Assembly (NCBI GenBank): GCA_964403795.1
Contig: CAYOHP010000016.1
Location: 15,669-79,668 of the forward strand
Reading direction: 5' to 3'
Length of the DNA: 64,000 nucleotides
From: CAYOHP01 sp964403795 [NCBI: uncultured bacterium]
GTDB lineage: Bacteria; Muiribacteriota; UBA6191; CAZXTJ01
Below the pieces are notes generated by a model, which was not told the origin of the DNA, did no database searches, and saw only the letters and a list, made by a program, of their open reading frames with translations. The first letter of the stretch is position 1; the number at the start of each line of letters is the position of its first letter. This document shows positions 53,013-61,699 of this stretch, piece by piece. Position numbers and translations under genes: made by a program.

Positions 53013-53810
53013 ATGCAGGTGCGAGGGGAACCAGCCGTCCTCATGACGCGGGAGGGCCGGATGGCCGAGCAGCAGGTGACCGGCGGACGGCGGCGCGAGA
53101 TCCAGGCCGATCCGGAGGCGGTGGCTCGGCTGGTGGCCGAGCGTTTCCGGGAGGCGGCCATCGAAGCATGCCGCGAGCGGGACCACTTCTACGTGGCCCT
53201 CTCCGGCGGGTCGACCCCGCGGCGCGCCTACACCCTGCTCCGCTCCATGCCGGGGATCCCCTGGCACCAGGTCCGGCTGTTCGTCGGCGACGAGCGGGCC
53301 GTGCCCCTGAACCACGAGCAGTCGAACTACCGGATGATCCGCGAGACCCTGCTCGCCGAGGTCGAGGACCTGGTGGGCCGGGTCCATCCCATCGATCCCC
53401 GCCAGGGCTCGCTGGAGCAGGTGTCCAGCCACTACCAGGGGATCTTGAAGGAGATCCTGGGGGAGGACTGCGTGTTCGACTTGCTCCTCCTGGGCATGGG
53501 CGTGGACGGGTCCACCGCCAGCCTCTACCCGGGTCGACAGGAAGCCCAGGACTACGAGCGCTTCGTGGTGCCGGTCCATGACGCACCCGACGGACTCGAC
53601 CGGATCAGCCTCTCCCCCCGGACCATCCGGGCGGCCCGCAAGGTGTGGATGATCGCCACCACCACCCGCAAGACCGAGATGGTCGCCCGCGTCATGGCCG
53701 AGGATGCCGATCCCCGGAGCCTCCCGGCGGCCAACGTCCACGGATGCCGGGGCGAAGTGACCTGGTTCCTGGACGAGGCCTCGGCCGGAAGACTCCCTCC
53801 GCTCGGGTAG
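53013..53810 (+). CDS. pgl: 6-phosphogluconolactonase
   Basis: A 265-residue enzyme of the DevB/NagB-like family that hydrolyses 6-phosphogluconolactone in the oxidative pentose phosphate pathway. Characteristic motifs are LSGGSTPRRAYTLL, FVGDERAVP and LLGMGVDGSTASLYPG; in the last the usual His of DGHTAS is Ser, an unusual but not clearly disabling change. The ATG at 53013 follows GAGGAAGG; ATG 53061, also with a good GGAGG site, would give a 249-residue protein closer to typical length and is equally acceptable. It converges on the glucokinase gene. No zwf or gnd is present in the window. Confidence 0.88.
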   Translation: MQVRGEPAVLMTREGRMAEQQVTGGRRREIQADPEAVARLVAERFREAAIEACRERDHFYVALSGGSTPRRAYTLLRSMPGIPWHQVRLFVGDERAVPLNHEQSNYRMIRETLLAEVEDLVGRVHPIDPRQGSLEQVSSHYQGILKEILGEDCVFDLLLLGMGVDGSTASLYPGRQEAQDYERFVVPVHDAPDGLDRISLSPRTIRAARKVWMIATTTRKTEMVARVMAEDADPRSLPAANVHGCRGEVTWFLDEASAGRLPPLG

Positions 53811-53856
53811 GCCGCCGGATCGGGGAGCCTCCGGCTGCGACGACCCGTTGCCCGGG

Positions 53857-54852
53857 TCAGCGCCGCGCCAGAGCCTCGGCGACCACCCGGGCCCCGAGTA
53901 CCGCGGCCTCGGGCTCAAGCACGACCGCCACCGGGACCTCGGCCAGCATGGCGGAGAAGTTCGACTTGGCCCGGAAGGCCTCGAGGAACCCCGGCTGGCG
54001 GAGCGCGGGCAGGATCTTCGGGGGGATGCCCCCGCCCAGGAAGACGCCTCCCCGGGCCAGGGTGCGGAGCGCCAGGTTCCCGGCCTCCGCGCCGAGGATG
54101 GAGACCCATTCGGCCACGGCCCGGATCGCGGTCGAGTCGGTGCCGGAGAGGGCCAGGGCCACCACCGCGGCGTTGGGGTCCCCGGCCCGGCCGGCGCCGG
54201 GGAAGTCCGGGTGGGCCTCGGCACCGGCCTCCGCGAGCAGGAAGCGGTAGAGCGCCGAGAAGCCCCGGCCCGAGAGCACGTGCTCGACGCTCACCGGACG
54301 TTCGGTCCGGGCCAGGTGGTCGCGGAGGCGGACCTGGAAATCGCCGAGCGGGGTGAAGTCGGCGTGGCCGCCTTCGGTCGGGAGCGGGTGGAGGCGGCCT
54401 TCCACCTCGGCCAGGATGGCGATGCCGAGCCCGGTGCCGGGGGCCATGACCACCGAGGTCGCGACCTGCTCCGGCGGGCTTCCCTGGAGGTACTCCAGGC
54501 GATCGGCGGGAAGCGCCAGGATCCCGTGGGCGGTGGCGACCAGGTCGTTCATCAGACGGAAGGGAGCGCCCCCGATCGCGGCCGAGAGCTCGGACTCGTC
54601 GAGGTCCCACCCCAGGTTCACCAGGTGGGACCGCCCCCTGATCACGGGTCCGGCCACGCCCATGGCGGCGGCCGACAGGTCGCGGCCGGCGGGGCCGGCG
54701 TCGCGGAGGAACCGCGTCACGATCTCGCCCAGGCCGGAGTGGTCGCGGGAGGCGAAGGTCCCGGAACGGAGCAGTTCGGCGCCCGAGCCGGAGAGCCGGT
54801 AGAGGTGCAGGTTGGTCTTGGTGCCGCCGAGGTCGCCCGACAGGATGTGCAT
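53857..54852 (-). CDS. glk: Glucokinase (Glk family)
   Basis: A 331-residue ROK-unrelated glucokinase of the hexokinase-fold Glk family. The phosphate-1 motif is SGDLGGTKT (5-13); LMNDLVATAHG provides the catalytic Asp, VVMAPGTGLGIA the adenosine contact and PTEGGHADFTP the sugar-binding Glu-Gly-Gly-His. Length is normal. The ATG has no Shine-Dalgarno but a TACGGT hexamer ends 7 nt upstream, so a leaderless transcript is likely. It would feed glucose 6-phosphate to the 6-phosphogluconolactonase route and to the phosphofructokinases encoded just downstream of it on the map. Confidence 0.9.
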   Translation of the reverse strand: MHILSGDLGGTKTNLHLYRLSGSGAELLRSGTFASRDHSGLGEIVTRFLRDAGPAGRDLSAAAMGVAGPVIRGRSHLVNLGWDLDESELSAAIGGAPFRLMNDLVATAHGILALPADRLEYLQGSPPEQVATSVVMAPGTGLGIAILAEVEGRLHPLPTEGGHADFTPLGDFQVRLRDHLARTERPVSVEHVLSGRGFSALYRFLLAEAGAEAHPDFPGAGRAGDPNAAVVALALSGTDSTAIRAVAEWVSILGAEAGNLALRTLARGGVFLGGGIPPKILPALRQPGFLEAFRAKSNFSAMLAEVPVAVVLEPEAAVLGARVVAEALARR

Positions 54853-54858
54853 GCGAGT

Positions 54859-54888
54859 ACCGTACGCGGCCCCGACCGACCCCGGCAA
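54859..54888 (-). promoter_or_regulatory. Candidate promoter of glucokinase
   Basis: TTGCCG (54888-54883), an 18-nt spacer and TACGGT (54864-54859), 6 nt before the ATG at 54852. It would yield a leaderless mRNA and overlaps no other gene. Confidence 0.4.
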
Positions 54889-54910
54889 TCCTGGGCACGG
54901 GAGGCCAGAG

Positions 54911-55138
54911 TCAGGCTCCTGGGCCCGGCGAACCGGGGACCAGGGCCCGGGGGCGCAGCATGTCGGGGCGTTCCCGCTGTTCCCGGGCATGGGCGATCCA
55001 GCCGGCGGTGCGACCGAGGGCGAAGAGGGCGGTGTCCGAACCCGGGCCCCGGGGGCCCAGGCTGGTGATCCGGGACTCGAGGACCGGCTCGCCGCCGAGC
55101 AGGCCGCCTCCGGCCGCCTGATCCGCCCCGCTTCCCGC
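54911..55138 (-). pseudogene. C-terminal remnant of a citrate synthase family gene
   Basis: Within the 368-bp gap between glucokinase and the ALDH, the leftward strand has an open frame of about 90 codons (TAG 55187-55189 to TGA 54911-54913) with no usable start. Its last 60 residues read like the end of a citrate synthase: GGEPVLESRITSLGP, then SDTALFALGRTAGWIAHA and LRPRALVPG, matching the family's conserved FAxGRTxGWIAH helix and terminal RPR. The rest of the gene is missing, so this is a decayed fragment. The call rests on motif memory. The remainder of the gap holds only the two promoter-like elements listed here. Confidence 0.6.
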
Positions 55139-55184
55139 TACCTCGGCCCGCTGCCGCCTGCGGCCCAGGCGCGGATGGACCCCA

Positions 55185-55193
55185 TGCTACGGT
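55185..55193 (+). promoter_or_regulatory. Extended -10 element of the ALDH gene
   Basis: TGCTACGGT, identical to the element before the SnoaL-like gene. Transcription would start near 55200, followed by the GGAGGAGAG site and the ATG at 55221. No -35 match. Confidence 0.4.
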
Positions 55194-55220
55194 GACCCGC
55201 GAGACGAGCGGAGGAGAGCC

Positions 55221-56705
55221 ATGGCCGTGCGCCAGGTGGGCAATTTCATCGCCGGAAAGTGGGAGTTCCCGACCGACCGTGGCCGCGGCAAGAGCACCAA
55301 CCCGGCCGACACCCGGGAAGTCGTGGCGGAGTACGTGGATGGCAATCGCGACGACGCCAAGCGGGCCATCGAGGCCGCCGCCGCCGCCTTCGAGTCCTGG
55401 CGACGGGTTCCCGGGCCGGAGCGGGGTCGGGTCCTGGCCCGGGCCGCGGCCATCGCCATGGGGCGGAAGAAGGAGCTCGCCGCCACCATGACCCGGGAGG
55501 AAGGCAAGCTCCTCTCCGACGCCGAGGGCGAGATCGTGAAGGGCGTGAACCTCCTCGAGTGGTACTCGGGCGAGGGCTTCCGCATGGGCGGCAAGACCGT
55601 GCCCAGCGAGGTGGGCAATACCTTCCTCTGCACGGTGCGCATCCCCCTCGGGGTGGCCGGCATCATCACGCCCTGGAACTTCCCCTGGGCCATCCCCTGC
55701 TGGAAGATCGCCCCCGCCCTGGTGGCGGGGAACACCGTGGTCTTCAAGCCCGCCAGCTTCACGGTGGCCTCCGCCTGCGATCTGGTGGAGATCCTGACCG
55801 AGGCCGGGCTCCCGCCTGGGGTGCTGAACATGGTGAACGGCCCAGGCTCGACGGTGGGAGCCGAGATCGCCGAGAACGAGAAGGTCCGGGCGGTCAGCTT
55901 CACCGGTTCCAACGAGATCGGCCGGAGGGTCCACCAGGCGACCATGGACCGCATGGCCAGGGTCACGCTCGAGATGGGCGGCAAGAATGCCTGCATCGTC
56001 ATGGACGACGCCAACCTGGATCTGGCCGCGGCCGGCATCGTCCGGGGAGCCTTCGGCGGGACCGGCCAGCGCTGCACCGCCACCAGTCGCCTGGTGGTGC
56101 ACAAGGCGGTCAAGGAGCCCCTGCTCCAGAAGATCGTGGCCGCCGCCAAGGCCATCAAGGTCGGTCCCGGGCTCGAGGCGTCGTCGGGGATGGGGCCGGT
56201 CGTCGACCGGAACCAGCACCAGGGAGTGCTCGGGTTCATCGCGCGTGCCAAGGCCGAGGGCGCCAGGGTGCTCTGCGGGGGCGGCAAGCCGGCGGCTCCC
56301 GAGCTGGCGCACGGCTGGTTCGTGGAGCCCACCATCCTCGACGACGTGACCCAGGACATGGAGGTCTGGCGCGAGGAGGTCTTCGGACCGGTCCTGGCGG
56401 TGATCGTGGCCAACGACTTCGACCACGCCATGGCGCTCGCCAACGACTCCAAGTACGGGCTCTCCTCGGCGTTCTACTCCGAGAACTCGAACCTGGTGAT
56501 GCGCTACGTCGAGGGCATCGAGTCGGGCATGGTGCACGTGAACTCGCCGACCATCGGCGGCGAGGCCCAGGTGCCCTTCGGCGGCATGAAGGCCACCGGC
56601 CACGGCGAGCGGGAGATGTCGGAGGAAGGCCTCCACTTCTTCACCGAGCAGAAGACCGTGTGGATCGACTACACCGGCAAGCCCCGCACCACCAACATCT
56701 ACTAG
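55221..56705 (+). CDS. Aldehyde dehydrogenase, ketoglutarate-semialdehyde DH-like
   Basis: A 494-residue NAD(P)-dependent aldehyde dehydrogenase. Catalytic Glu251 (LEMGGKN) and Cys285 (GTGQRCTATSR) are present, with TPWNFPWAIPCWKIAPALVAGN and the C-terminal PFGGMKATGHGERE that links it to the alpha-ketoglutaric semialdehyde dehydrogenase/succinate semialdehyde branch. GQRC with Thr after Cys is characteristic of that branch. A GGAGGAGAG site precedes the ATG. A CoA-transferase gene follows after 91 bp, so the pair could process a dicarboxylic semialdehyde and its acid. Exact aldehyde uncertain. Confidence 0.85.
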   Translation: MAVRQVGNFIAGKWEFPTDRGRGKSTNPADTREVVAEYVDGNRDDAKRAIEAAAAAFESWRRVPGPERGRVLARAAAIAMGRKKELAATMTREEGKLLSDAEGEIVKGVNLLEWYSGEGFRMGGKTVPSEVGNTFLCTVRIPLGVAGIITPWNFPWAIPCWKIAPALVAGNTVVFKPASFTVASACDLVEILTEAGLPPGVLNMVNGPGSTVGAEIAENEKVRAVSFTGSNEIGRRVHQATMDRMARVTLEMGGKNACIVMDDANLDLAAAGIVRGAFGGTGQRCTATSRLVVHKAVKEPLLQKIVAAAKAIKVGPGLEASSGMGPVVDRNQHQGVLGFIARAKAEGARVLCGGGKPAAPELAHGWFVEPTILDDVTQDMEVWREEVFGPVLAVIVANDFDHAMALANDSKYGLSSAFYSENSNLVMRYVEGIESGMVHVNSPTIGGEAQVPFGGMKATGHGEREMSEEGLHFFTEQKTVWIDYTGKPRTTNIY

Positions 56706-56796
56706 GCGTCCGGGGCCCACGGGACCCGGCCCGGGGCGCGGCTCGCTGCCTTCCCCCGACCGGCCCGGGAAGGCCCGGAACCGAGGAGTGTCCGCC

Positions 56797-57996
56797 ATGG
56801 GTCCGCTCGACGGCCTGTTCGTGCTCGACCTGACCCGGGCCATGGCCGGGCCGTACTGCACCATGATGCTCGCCGACCTCGGCGCCCGGGTCATCAAGGT
56901 GGAGCGGCCCGGCAAGGGCGATGACACCCGGGGCTGGGGGCCTCCCTTCCAGGGCACCGAGTCGGTCTACTTCCTGTCGGCGAACCGCAACAAGGAGTCC
57001 CTGGTCCTCGACCTGAAGGACCCGGACCACCTCGACGTCCTGTGGAGGCTGATCGAGCGGGCCGACGTGCTGGTCGAGAATTTCCGGCCCGGGACCATGG
57101 CGAAGATGGGCCTCGACTGGCCCGACGTGCGGGAGCGCAATCCGGGGTTGGTCTATGCCCGGATCACCGGCTTCGGCTCGAGCGGGCCCTACCAGGACCG
57201 GGCCGGCTACGACCTGATCGCCCAGGGCATGGGCGGCTTCATGGGCTTCACCGGCCAGGAGGGCGGGCCGCCCACCAAGGTCGGGCTGCCGGTCGCCGAC
57301 ATCAACGCCGGGATGTTCCTGGCCTTCGGGATCGCGGCCGCGCTCCACCACCGTGCCAAGACCGGCGAGGGCCAGCTGGTCGAGACCTCGCTCTACGAGG
57401 GCGCGCTGGCCCAGCTCACCTACCAGGCAGGGCGCTACTTCGCCTCGCAGGCGGACGTGCCGCGGCCCGAGGGCAATCGCCACCCGCTGATCGTCCCCTA
57501 CGCCACCTACCAGACCGAGGACGGCTGGGTGAACCTGGCCGTGGGTTCCGAGGGGCTCTGGAAGCGCTTCGTCAAGGCGCTCGGACTTCCCGAATTGCTC
57601 GAGGATCCGCGGTTTTCCTCCAATCCGCTGCGGGTGAAGAACCGCGGCGAGCTCGACAAGGTGCTCGGGCCGAGGATCCGCGCCTTCACGACCCGCGACT
57701 TCCTGGACCTGCTCGAGACCGCCGGCGTCCCCTGCGGCCCGGTCTCCACGGTCGACGAGATCCTGGAGGACCCGCACGCCAGGGCCCGGGAGATGGTGGT
57801 CGAAGTCCCGCATGAGACCCTGGGACCGATCCGGGTGATGGGCATGCCGGTGAAGTTCTCGGAGACCCCGGGGGCGATCCGGACGGCCCCGCCGCTCCTG
57901 GGGCGCCACGGCAAGGAGATCCTGGCCGAGCTCGGTTACCCTCCGGATCAGGTGGCCTCCTTGCTGGCGCCTCGCTCCGGCGGCGACGGGGACTAG
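56797..57996 (+). CDS. CaiB/BaiF family III CoA-transferase
   Basis: A 399-residue family III CoA-transferase, which moves CoA between carboxylic acids (formyl-, carnitine-, succinyl-type enzymes). Diagnostic blocks are VLDLTRAMAGPYCTMMLADLGARVIKVE at the N terminus, ENFRPGTMAKMGLDW, and the region with the catalytic Asp (PVADINAGMFLAFGIAAAL). Length matches the family. GTG at 56788 is in frame, but GAGGAG is correctly placed for ATG 56797. It probably shares a transcript with the upstream ALDH gene. Substrates cannot be inferred from sequence; neighbours suggest a short dicarboxylic acid. Confidence 0.9.
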   Translation: MGPLDGLFVLDLTRAMAGPYCTMMLADLGARVIKVERPGKGDDTRGWGPPFQGTESVYFLSANRNKESLVLDLKDPDHLDVLWRLIERADVLVENFRPGTMAKMGLDWPDVRERNPGLVYARITGFGSSGPYQDRAGYDLIAQGMGGFMGFTGQEGGPPTKVGLPVADINAGMFLAFGIAAALHHRAKTGEGQLVETSLYEGALAQLTYQAGRYFASQADVPRPEGNRHPLIVPYATYQTEDGWVNLAVGSEGLWKRFVKALGLPELLEDPRFSSNPLRVKNRGELDKVLGPRIRAFTTRDFLDLLETAGVPCGPVSTVDEILEDPHARAREMVVEVPHETLGPIRVMGMPVKFSETPGAIRTAPPLLGRHGKEILAELGYPPDQVASLLAPRSGGDGD

Positions 57997-58088
57997 TCCT
58001 CGGGTCCGGGCGAGGAACGCCCGGGGTCGGGAAGTGGTCTCCCTACCGGGGCCCGAGGCCCGGAGCCGGGCCGTAGATCGGACGGGCG

Positions 58089-58772
58089 ATGTCTTCGGTC
58101 GATGTCCGCGAATCGACGGTGCGCCGGATCACCATCGCGGTCTCCTCGCTCGCCCTGTTCCTGATGCTCGGACCCTGCGCCCCGGAGCGCTTCGCCCCGC
58201 CCCGGGCCGATCCACTGGCCGGCACCCCGGGTCGTCCCGGCCTGGCCGGCTCCAACGCCCCCGGCTTCGAACTTTCCGGGGTGGCGCTGGCCCCGGCCCC
58301 GCTCGCCTCGTGGACCAGCGAGGGGCTGGCGGCCCCTGCCCGGGATTTCCGCCTGCCCTGCGGGTGCAAGCCGGCCCGACCCTGGGAGGTGACGCCCGCT
58401 TGCCCGCATCGGATCCGGGCCCCTGGCGGCGATCCCGGAGGGGAGGGGGGGGCTGCCTCTCGGGTCCTGGTGCAGGCCTATGGCCTGGCGGTCGCCGATC
58501 CCGAGGGGGAAGGCGGGGCGGGTGCTTCCTGGGCGCTTGGCGACGGGGGCCGGAGCGGCAGCGGCGCCTCGGGAGGCCAGGGGGGCGGGATCCGGATCGG
58601 AGGCGGGGGCGGGGGCTCCGGTGGGACGGGAGCCGGAGAGGTGGTGGACCCCCGGGTGAAACCCGGGTTCCTGGGCGGCTGGCGACCGGTAGCGGTCCCC
58701 GCCGAGGGCTTCCGGGCCGCGCCCGAATCGTTGTCCAAGGGAGACCAGAGGCCCGGGAGTCCGCTCCGGTGA
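58089..58772 (+). CDS. Hypothetical exported Gly-rich protein of the pseudopilin operon
   Basis: A 227-residue protein with an N-terminal hydrophobic segment (about 14-28), possibly a signal anchor or poor lipobox (LGPC), a Cys cluster around residues 90-105 (PCGCK...PACPH) and a long Gly/Ser low-complexity region (about 150-185) that includes a run of glycines. No family is recognised. It is supported as a real gene mainly by its stop overlapping the next gene's start as GTGA. Its place at the head of a pseudopilin set suggests an envelope or secretion-system role. Low-complexity, high-GC composition means a spurious frame cannot be fully excluded. Confidence 0.5.
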   Translation: MSSVDVRESTVRRITIAVSSLALFLMLGPCAPERFAPPRADPLAGTPGRPGLAGSNAPGFELSGVALAPAPLASWTSEGLAAPARDFRLPCGCKPARPWEVTPACPHRIRAPGGDPGGEGGAASRVLVQAYGLAVADPEGEGGAGASWALGDGGRSGSGASGGQGGGIRIGGGGGGSGGTGAGEVVDPRVKPGFLGGWRPVAVPAEGFRAAPESLSKGDQRPGSPLR

Positions 58773-60535
58773 AGCGCTCCGGCTTCTCGCTGGTCCTGCC
58801 TACGGTGGTCGGCGTCGTGCTGGTCGTGCTCACCCTGGGAGCCACCCTGATCGACCGGGGCAAGGGACTCGGCACCGCGCTCCGCCGGGGCGGGCTCCAG
58901 GACCGGGCGATCGGGCTGGCCCGGGACGCCAACACCGAGGCGGTCCACCGGATCCGGACCCGGGCCAACCTCCCGGGTCGGCCCGAGTTCGAGATGGTGC
59001 GCTCCAACCAGGTTCCCTACCGCCACCCGCTCGGATCCGGGGAGCTGCCCTGGGCAGCGCGGAGCGCCGGAGACGGCCTGGAACGGATCGACGGGGTCGA
59101 GGTCACGGTGCTGCGGCGAGCCTTCGCCACCGGGAGGCCCGAAGAGCGGGTCGACTACGAGGCCATGGGCGTCATGCGCTTCGTGGCCGGGAGCGAGGGG
59201 GCGCTGGGGGTCTCGGCCCGGCACACCCTCGAACTCGGGTTCCGCACCGTGCTGGTGGCCCCGCCCCGGCCCTTCGACGCCCCGACTTTCATGCTGCTCC
59301 ACGCCGAGGGCCTGCTGCGCGACGCCAGCCGGGGTGGCGAGCCGAGCCTCTGGATGCGCCAGCTGGTGGCCGCCACCACCGGCGTGCGACGGGAGGTGCG
59401 GGCCTACGCCGAACGCTTCCACCAGCTCGTCGAGACCTGGCGGAAGTGGCTCCGGGACGGGTACGGCGACCCTTCGGCGCTGCGCGAGGCGATCTCGATC
59501 TTCGAGGGCCAGTCGCGCCGGTTCGCGGCCTCGGTGCGCGGCAGCGCCTGGCCCGCCCGGGAATGGTGCATGGAGGCCGACGCCGTCCGGGAGGGCGATC
59601 GCCTGGCGCTGCCTCCCCAGACGGCCCGCCCTCCGGACGGGATGGATCGGGACCACCCGCCCGAGGGCCGTTTCCTCCATGACTTCCTGGAGCCGCTCTC
59701 GGTCTACAGCTTCGCGGCCGAGGTCGATCTCGACGCGGTGGCGCTGCCCCGACGCATGGAAGAGAAGCTCCCGGAGTACGACCGGGCCCTGGAGGCCTGG
59801 CAGAATTTCCGGACCCAGCTGGCGAGCCTGATGCTCGATCCCCTCGGCAAGCGACGCGAGGTGGCGCGGGTCGCACCCGAGTACCTGGAGGCGAGCAGGA
59901 ACCTGGCGGCCTCCGCGGATCCCATGGCGGAGGCCTTCCACCTCTTCCAGGAGATCATGGTCGAGGTCTCCGGCGACGCCCACCAGCAGCTCCGGGACCG
60001 GGCGGTCAGGCTCTCGCCCGAGGAGCTGGGGCGGAAGGCCGAGTTCGTCTTCCGCGACGTGGAGAGCGCGGCCTCGTTCCTGGCGGTGCGACCCAACCCG
60101 GCGGGGATCGTCTACGTGGAGGACCCGAGTCGGGTGCCTCTGGTCCTCGACCTCGCCGAGGTCACCGGCCGACTCATGGTGATCTACCGGGGCGAGCTGC
60201 GGGTCCGCCGGGCCGAGGTCGCGAATCCCGGCGAGGACGTGCTGGTGCTGATGTCCTGGGAAGGGATGCATTGCGAGACCCCGGGGACGGCGGCCCGGAT
60301 CCTGGCGTCCGGCTCCGAGCTCTCGGCTTTCGGGGACCTGGGAACCGGGAGCCTGGTGATCGACGGCCGGGGGTCCTCGGCGAGCTTCGTGCCCGGGCTC
60401 CGCGGCAAGCTGAAGCGCCAGGACGCCATCTCGCACCGGAGTCCGGACCTGGCTCCCGAAGGCGCGCCTCCCGATCCTCGGCTGCTCCACGCTTCGCTCT
60501 CGCTGGAGCCCCAGTACGAGAGGGTCGATCGATGA
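58769..60535 (+). CDS. GspK-like large minor pseudopilin
   Basis: A 588-residue protein beginning KRSG then FSLVLPTVVGVVLVVLTLG, a type IV prepilin leader followed by a hydrophobic helix. It lacks Glu at +5 of the mature sequence, the hallmark of the tip pseudopilin GspK, and its size and large helical insert also suit GspK, though I see no calcium-binding site. The start is GTG at 58769, coupled to the previous stop. It heads a K-I-J-like series of overlapping genes. Function would be at the tip of a type II secretion or similar pseudopilus; no GspD, E or F is in the window. The rest of the protein has no recognised domain. Confidence 0.65.
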   Translation: MKRSGFSLVLPTVVGVVLVVLTLGATLIDRGKGLGTALRRGGLQDRAIGLARDANTEAVHRIRTRANLPGRPEFEMVRSNQVPYRHPLGSGELPWAARSAGDGLERIDGVEVTVLRRAFATGRPEERVDYEAMGVMRFVAGSEGALGVSARHTLELGFRTVLVAPPRPFDAPTFMLLHAEGLLRDASRGGEPSLWMRQLVAATTGVRREVRAYAERFHQLVETWRKWLRDGYGDPSALREAISIFEGQSRRFAASVRGSAWPAREWCMEADAVREGDRLALPPQTARPPDGMDRDHPPEGRFLHDFLEPLSVYSFAAEVDLDAVALPRRMEEKLPEYDRALEAWQNFRTQLASLMLDPLGKRREVARVAPEYLEASRNLAASADPMAEAFHLFQEIMVEVSGDAHQQLRDRAVRLSPEELGRKAEFVFRDVESAASFLAVRPNPAGIVYVEDPSRVPLVLDLAEVTGRLMVIYRGELRVRRAEVANPGEDVLVLMSWEGMHCETPGTAARILASGSELSAFGDLGTGSLVIDGRGSSASFVPGLRGKLKRQDAISHRSPDLAPEGAPPDPRLLHASLSLEPQYERVDR

Positions 60536-61044
60536 GGGCGCCGGTGTCGGGTCTCCCCGGGAGCGGAGACGGTTCCTCGAGCGAAGACGGGCGTCGGAGC
60601 GGCCTGACCGCCATCGAGATCGTGTTCGTGGTGGCGATCGTGGGCATGGCGCTGGGTCCGATCCTCTCGATGCTCACCACCGGGAACCGGCTGGCCCACG
60701 TGGAGGAGTTCGAGGTCCTGGCCCGCCGGCGCGCCGCCCTGGTGCTGGCCGGGCTCGAGCCGCTCCCCTGGCACCGGCTCCGGGACGCGGCCCGGGAGGC
60801 GGCGGGCGAGACGGTGGCCGGGCTGGGGCCCGGGGCCCAGGAGCTCCCTGCTTCGATGGTCCCGGTCTCGGTGGTGCCCGGGGAGCAGAAGCCGCTCACC
60901 GCCCGGGTCTTCGTCGAGGACCTGGAGCCGGGTCTGGGACGGCTCTCGGCGGTGGTGGGCTGGATCCATCCCATCGACCGCAAGCTCCGCGCCCATGTCG
61001 AACACCGCCTGGTCGGCGACCCGATCCACTGGAGGCGCCAGTGA
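60532..61044 (+). CDS. Minor pseudopilin, GspI-like
   Basis: A 170-residue prepilin-type protein. A 24-residue polar leader ends in Gly before LTAIEIVFVVAIVGMALG; Glu5 of the mature helix is present, as needed for assembly. The small C-terminal domain would sit at the pseudopilus tip with partners. The ATG overlaps the upstream stop as ATGA and its stop overlaps the next start as GTGA, so the three are co-translated. Assignment to GspI rather than another minor pilin rests on size and position only. Confidence 0.65.
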   Translation: MRAPVSGLPGSGDGSSSEDGRRSGLTAIEIVFVVAIVGMALGPILSMLTTGNRLAHVEEFEVLARRRAALVLAGLEPLPWHRLRDAAREAAGETVAGLGPGAQELPASMVPVSVVPGEQKPLTARVFVEDLEPGLGRLSAVVGWIHPIDRKLRAHVEHRLVGDPIHWRRQ

Positions 61045-61661
61045 TCCGGCCAGGGCGACGCGCCTTCAGCCTCGTCGAGGTGGTGCTCTTCTCGGGGATC
61101 GCGGTGGTGATGCTGGGGGCGCTCTGGAGCTTCTTCGCCGAGTCGGTGAAACGCGGCAGCCGCTCGGCCGGTCGGCTGGCCGGGGCCGAGGCGGTGTTCC
61201 ACCTCTCGGCGGTGCTGGAGAGCGATCTGGCGGCCCTGCTCGAACACGATGCCTCGCCCATCGGGTACCGGGTCGAGGAGGGGGCGCGGATCCTGGCCTT
61301 CGTCCGCCACGCCGAGACCTCGCCCGATGCCTCCTGGGACCCGCCGCCCCCGGTCCGGGTCGAGTACCGCTTCGAGCCGGCCACGGGCCGGGTGCTCCGG
61401 CGCACCGAGCCCGGGGGCGAACGGGTGGTGCCGGGGAAGTTCGCGGCCCTCGACGCCTGGATCGAGGCCGTCACCCTTCCCGAACTCTCGGCCCGCTCCT
61501 GGCGGCTCGCCTACCGGCTGGCGGCCCACGGGGACGCGGGCCTGGCCGAGAACCCGGGGAGCGGCGCGGTCGTGATCGGCGCGGTGCCGCTCCGGTCGCG
61601 GAGCATGCGCAGCCTCTACCCCTTCTGGCACCGGGACCCCTGGGCCGATCCGGGCGGCTGA
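61041..61661 (+). CDS. Minor pseudopilin, GspJ-like
   Basis: A 206-residue prepilin-type protein. The short leader is followed by FSLVEVVLFSGIAVVMLG with Glu5 present; the residue before the cleavage site is Ala, not Gly, which prepilin peptidase tolerates less well. The body (about 90 residues onwards) is beta-rich with an RVEYRFEPATGRVLRRTEPGG segment typical of GspJ-like domains. GTG at 61041 overlaps the preceding stop. It is the last gene of the set, ending 38 bp from the convergent aminotransferase gene. Confidence 0.65.
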   Translation: MIRPGRRAFSLVEVVLFSGIAVVMLGALWSFFAESVKRGSRSAGRLAGAEAVFHLSAVLESDLAALLEHDASPIGYRVEEGARILAFVRHAETSPDASWDPPPPVRVEYRFEPATGRVLRRTEPGGERVVPGKFAALDAWIEAVTLPELSARSWRLAYRLAAHGDAGLAENPGSGAVVIGAVPLRSRSMRSLYPFWHRDPWADPGG

Positions 61662-61677
61662 CCCTCCACCCGGATCG
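61646..61677. terminator. Possible bidirectional terminator between convergent genes
   Basis: A perfect 9-bp inverted repeat (CGATCCGGG / CCCGGATCG) with a 14-nt loop, spanning the stop codon of the GspJ-like gene and lying 23 bp before the end of the leftward aminotransferase gene. No T-run is present. Confidence 0.4.
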
Positions 61678-61699
61678 ACCCGGCATCGCTTGGACCGTG

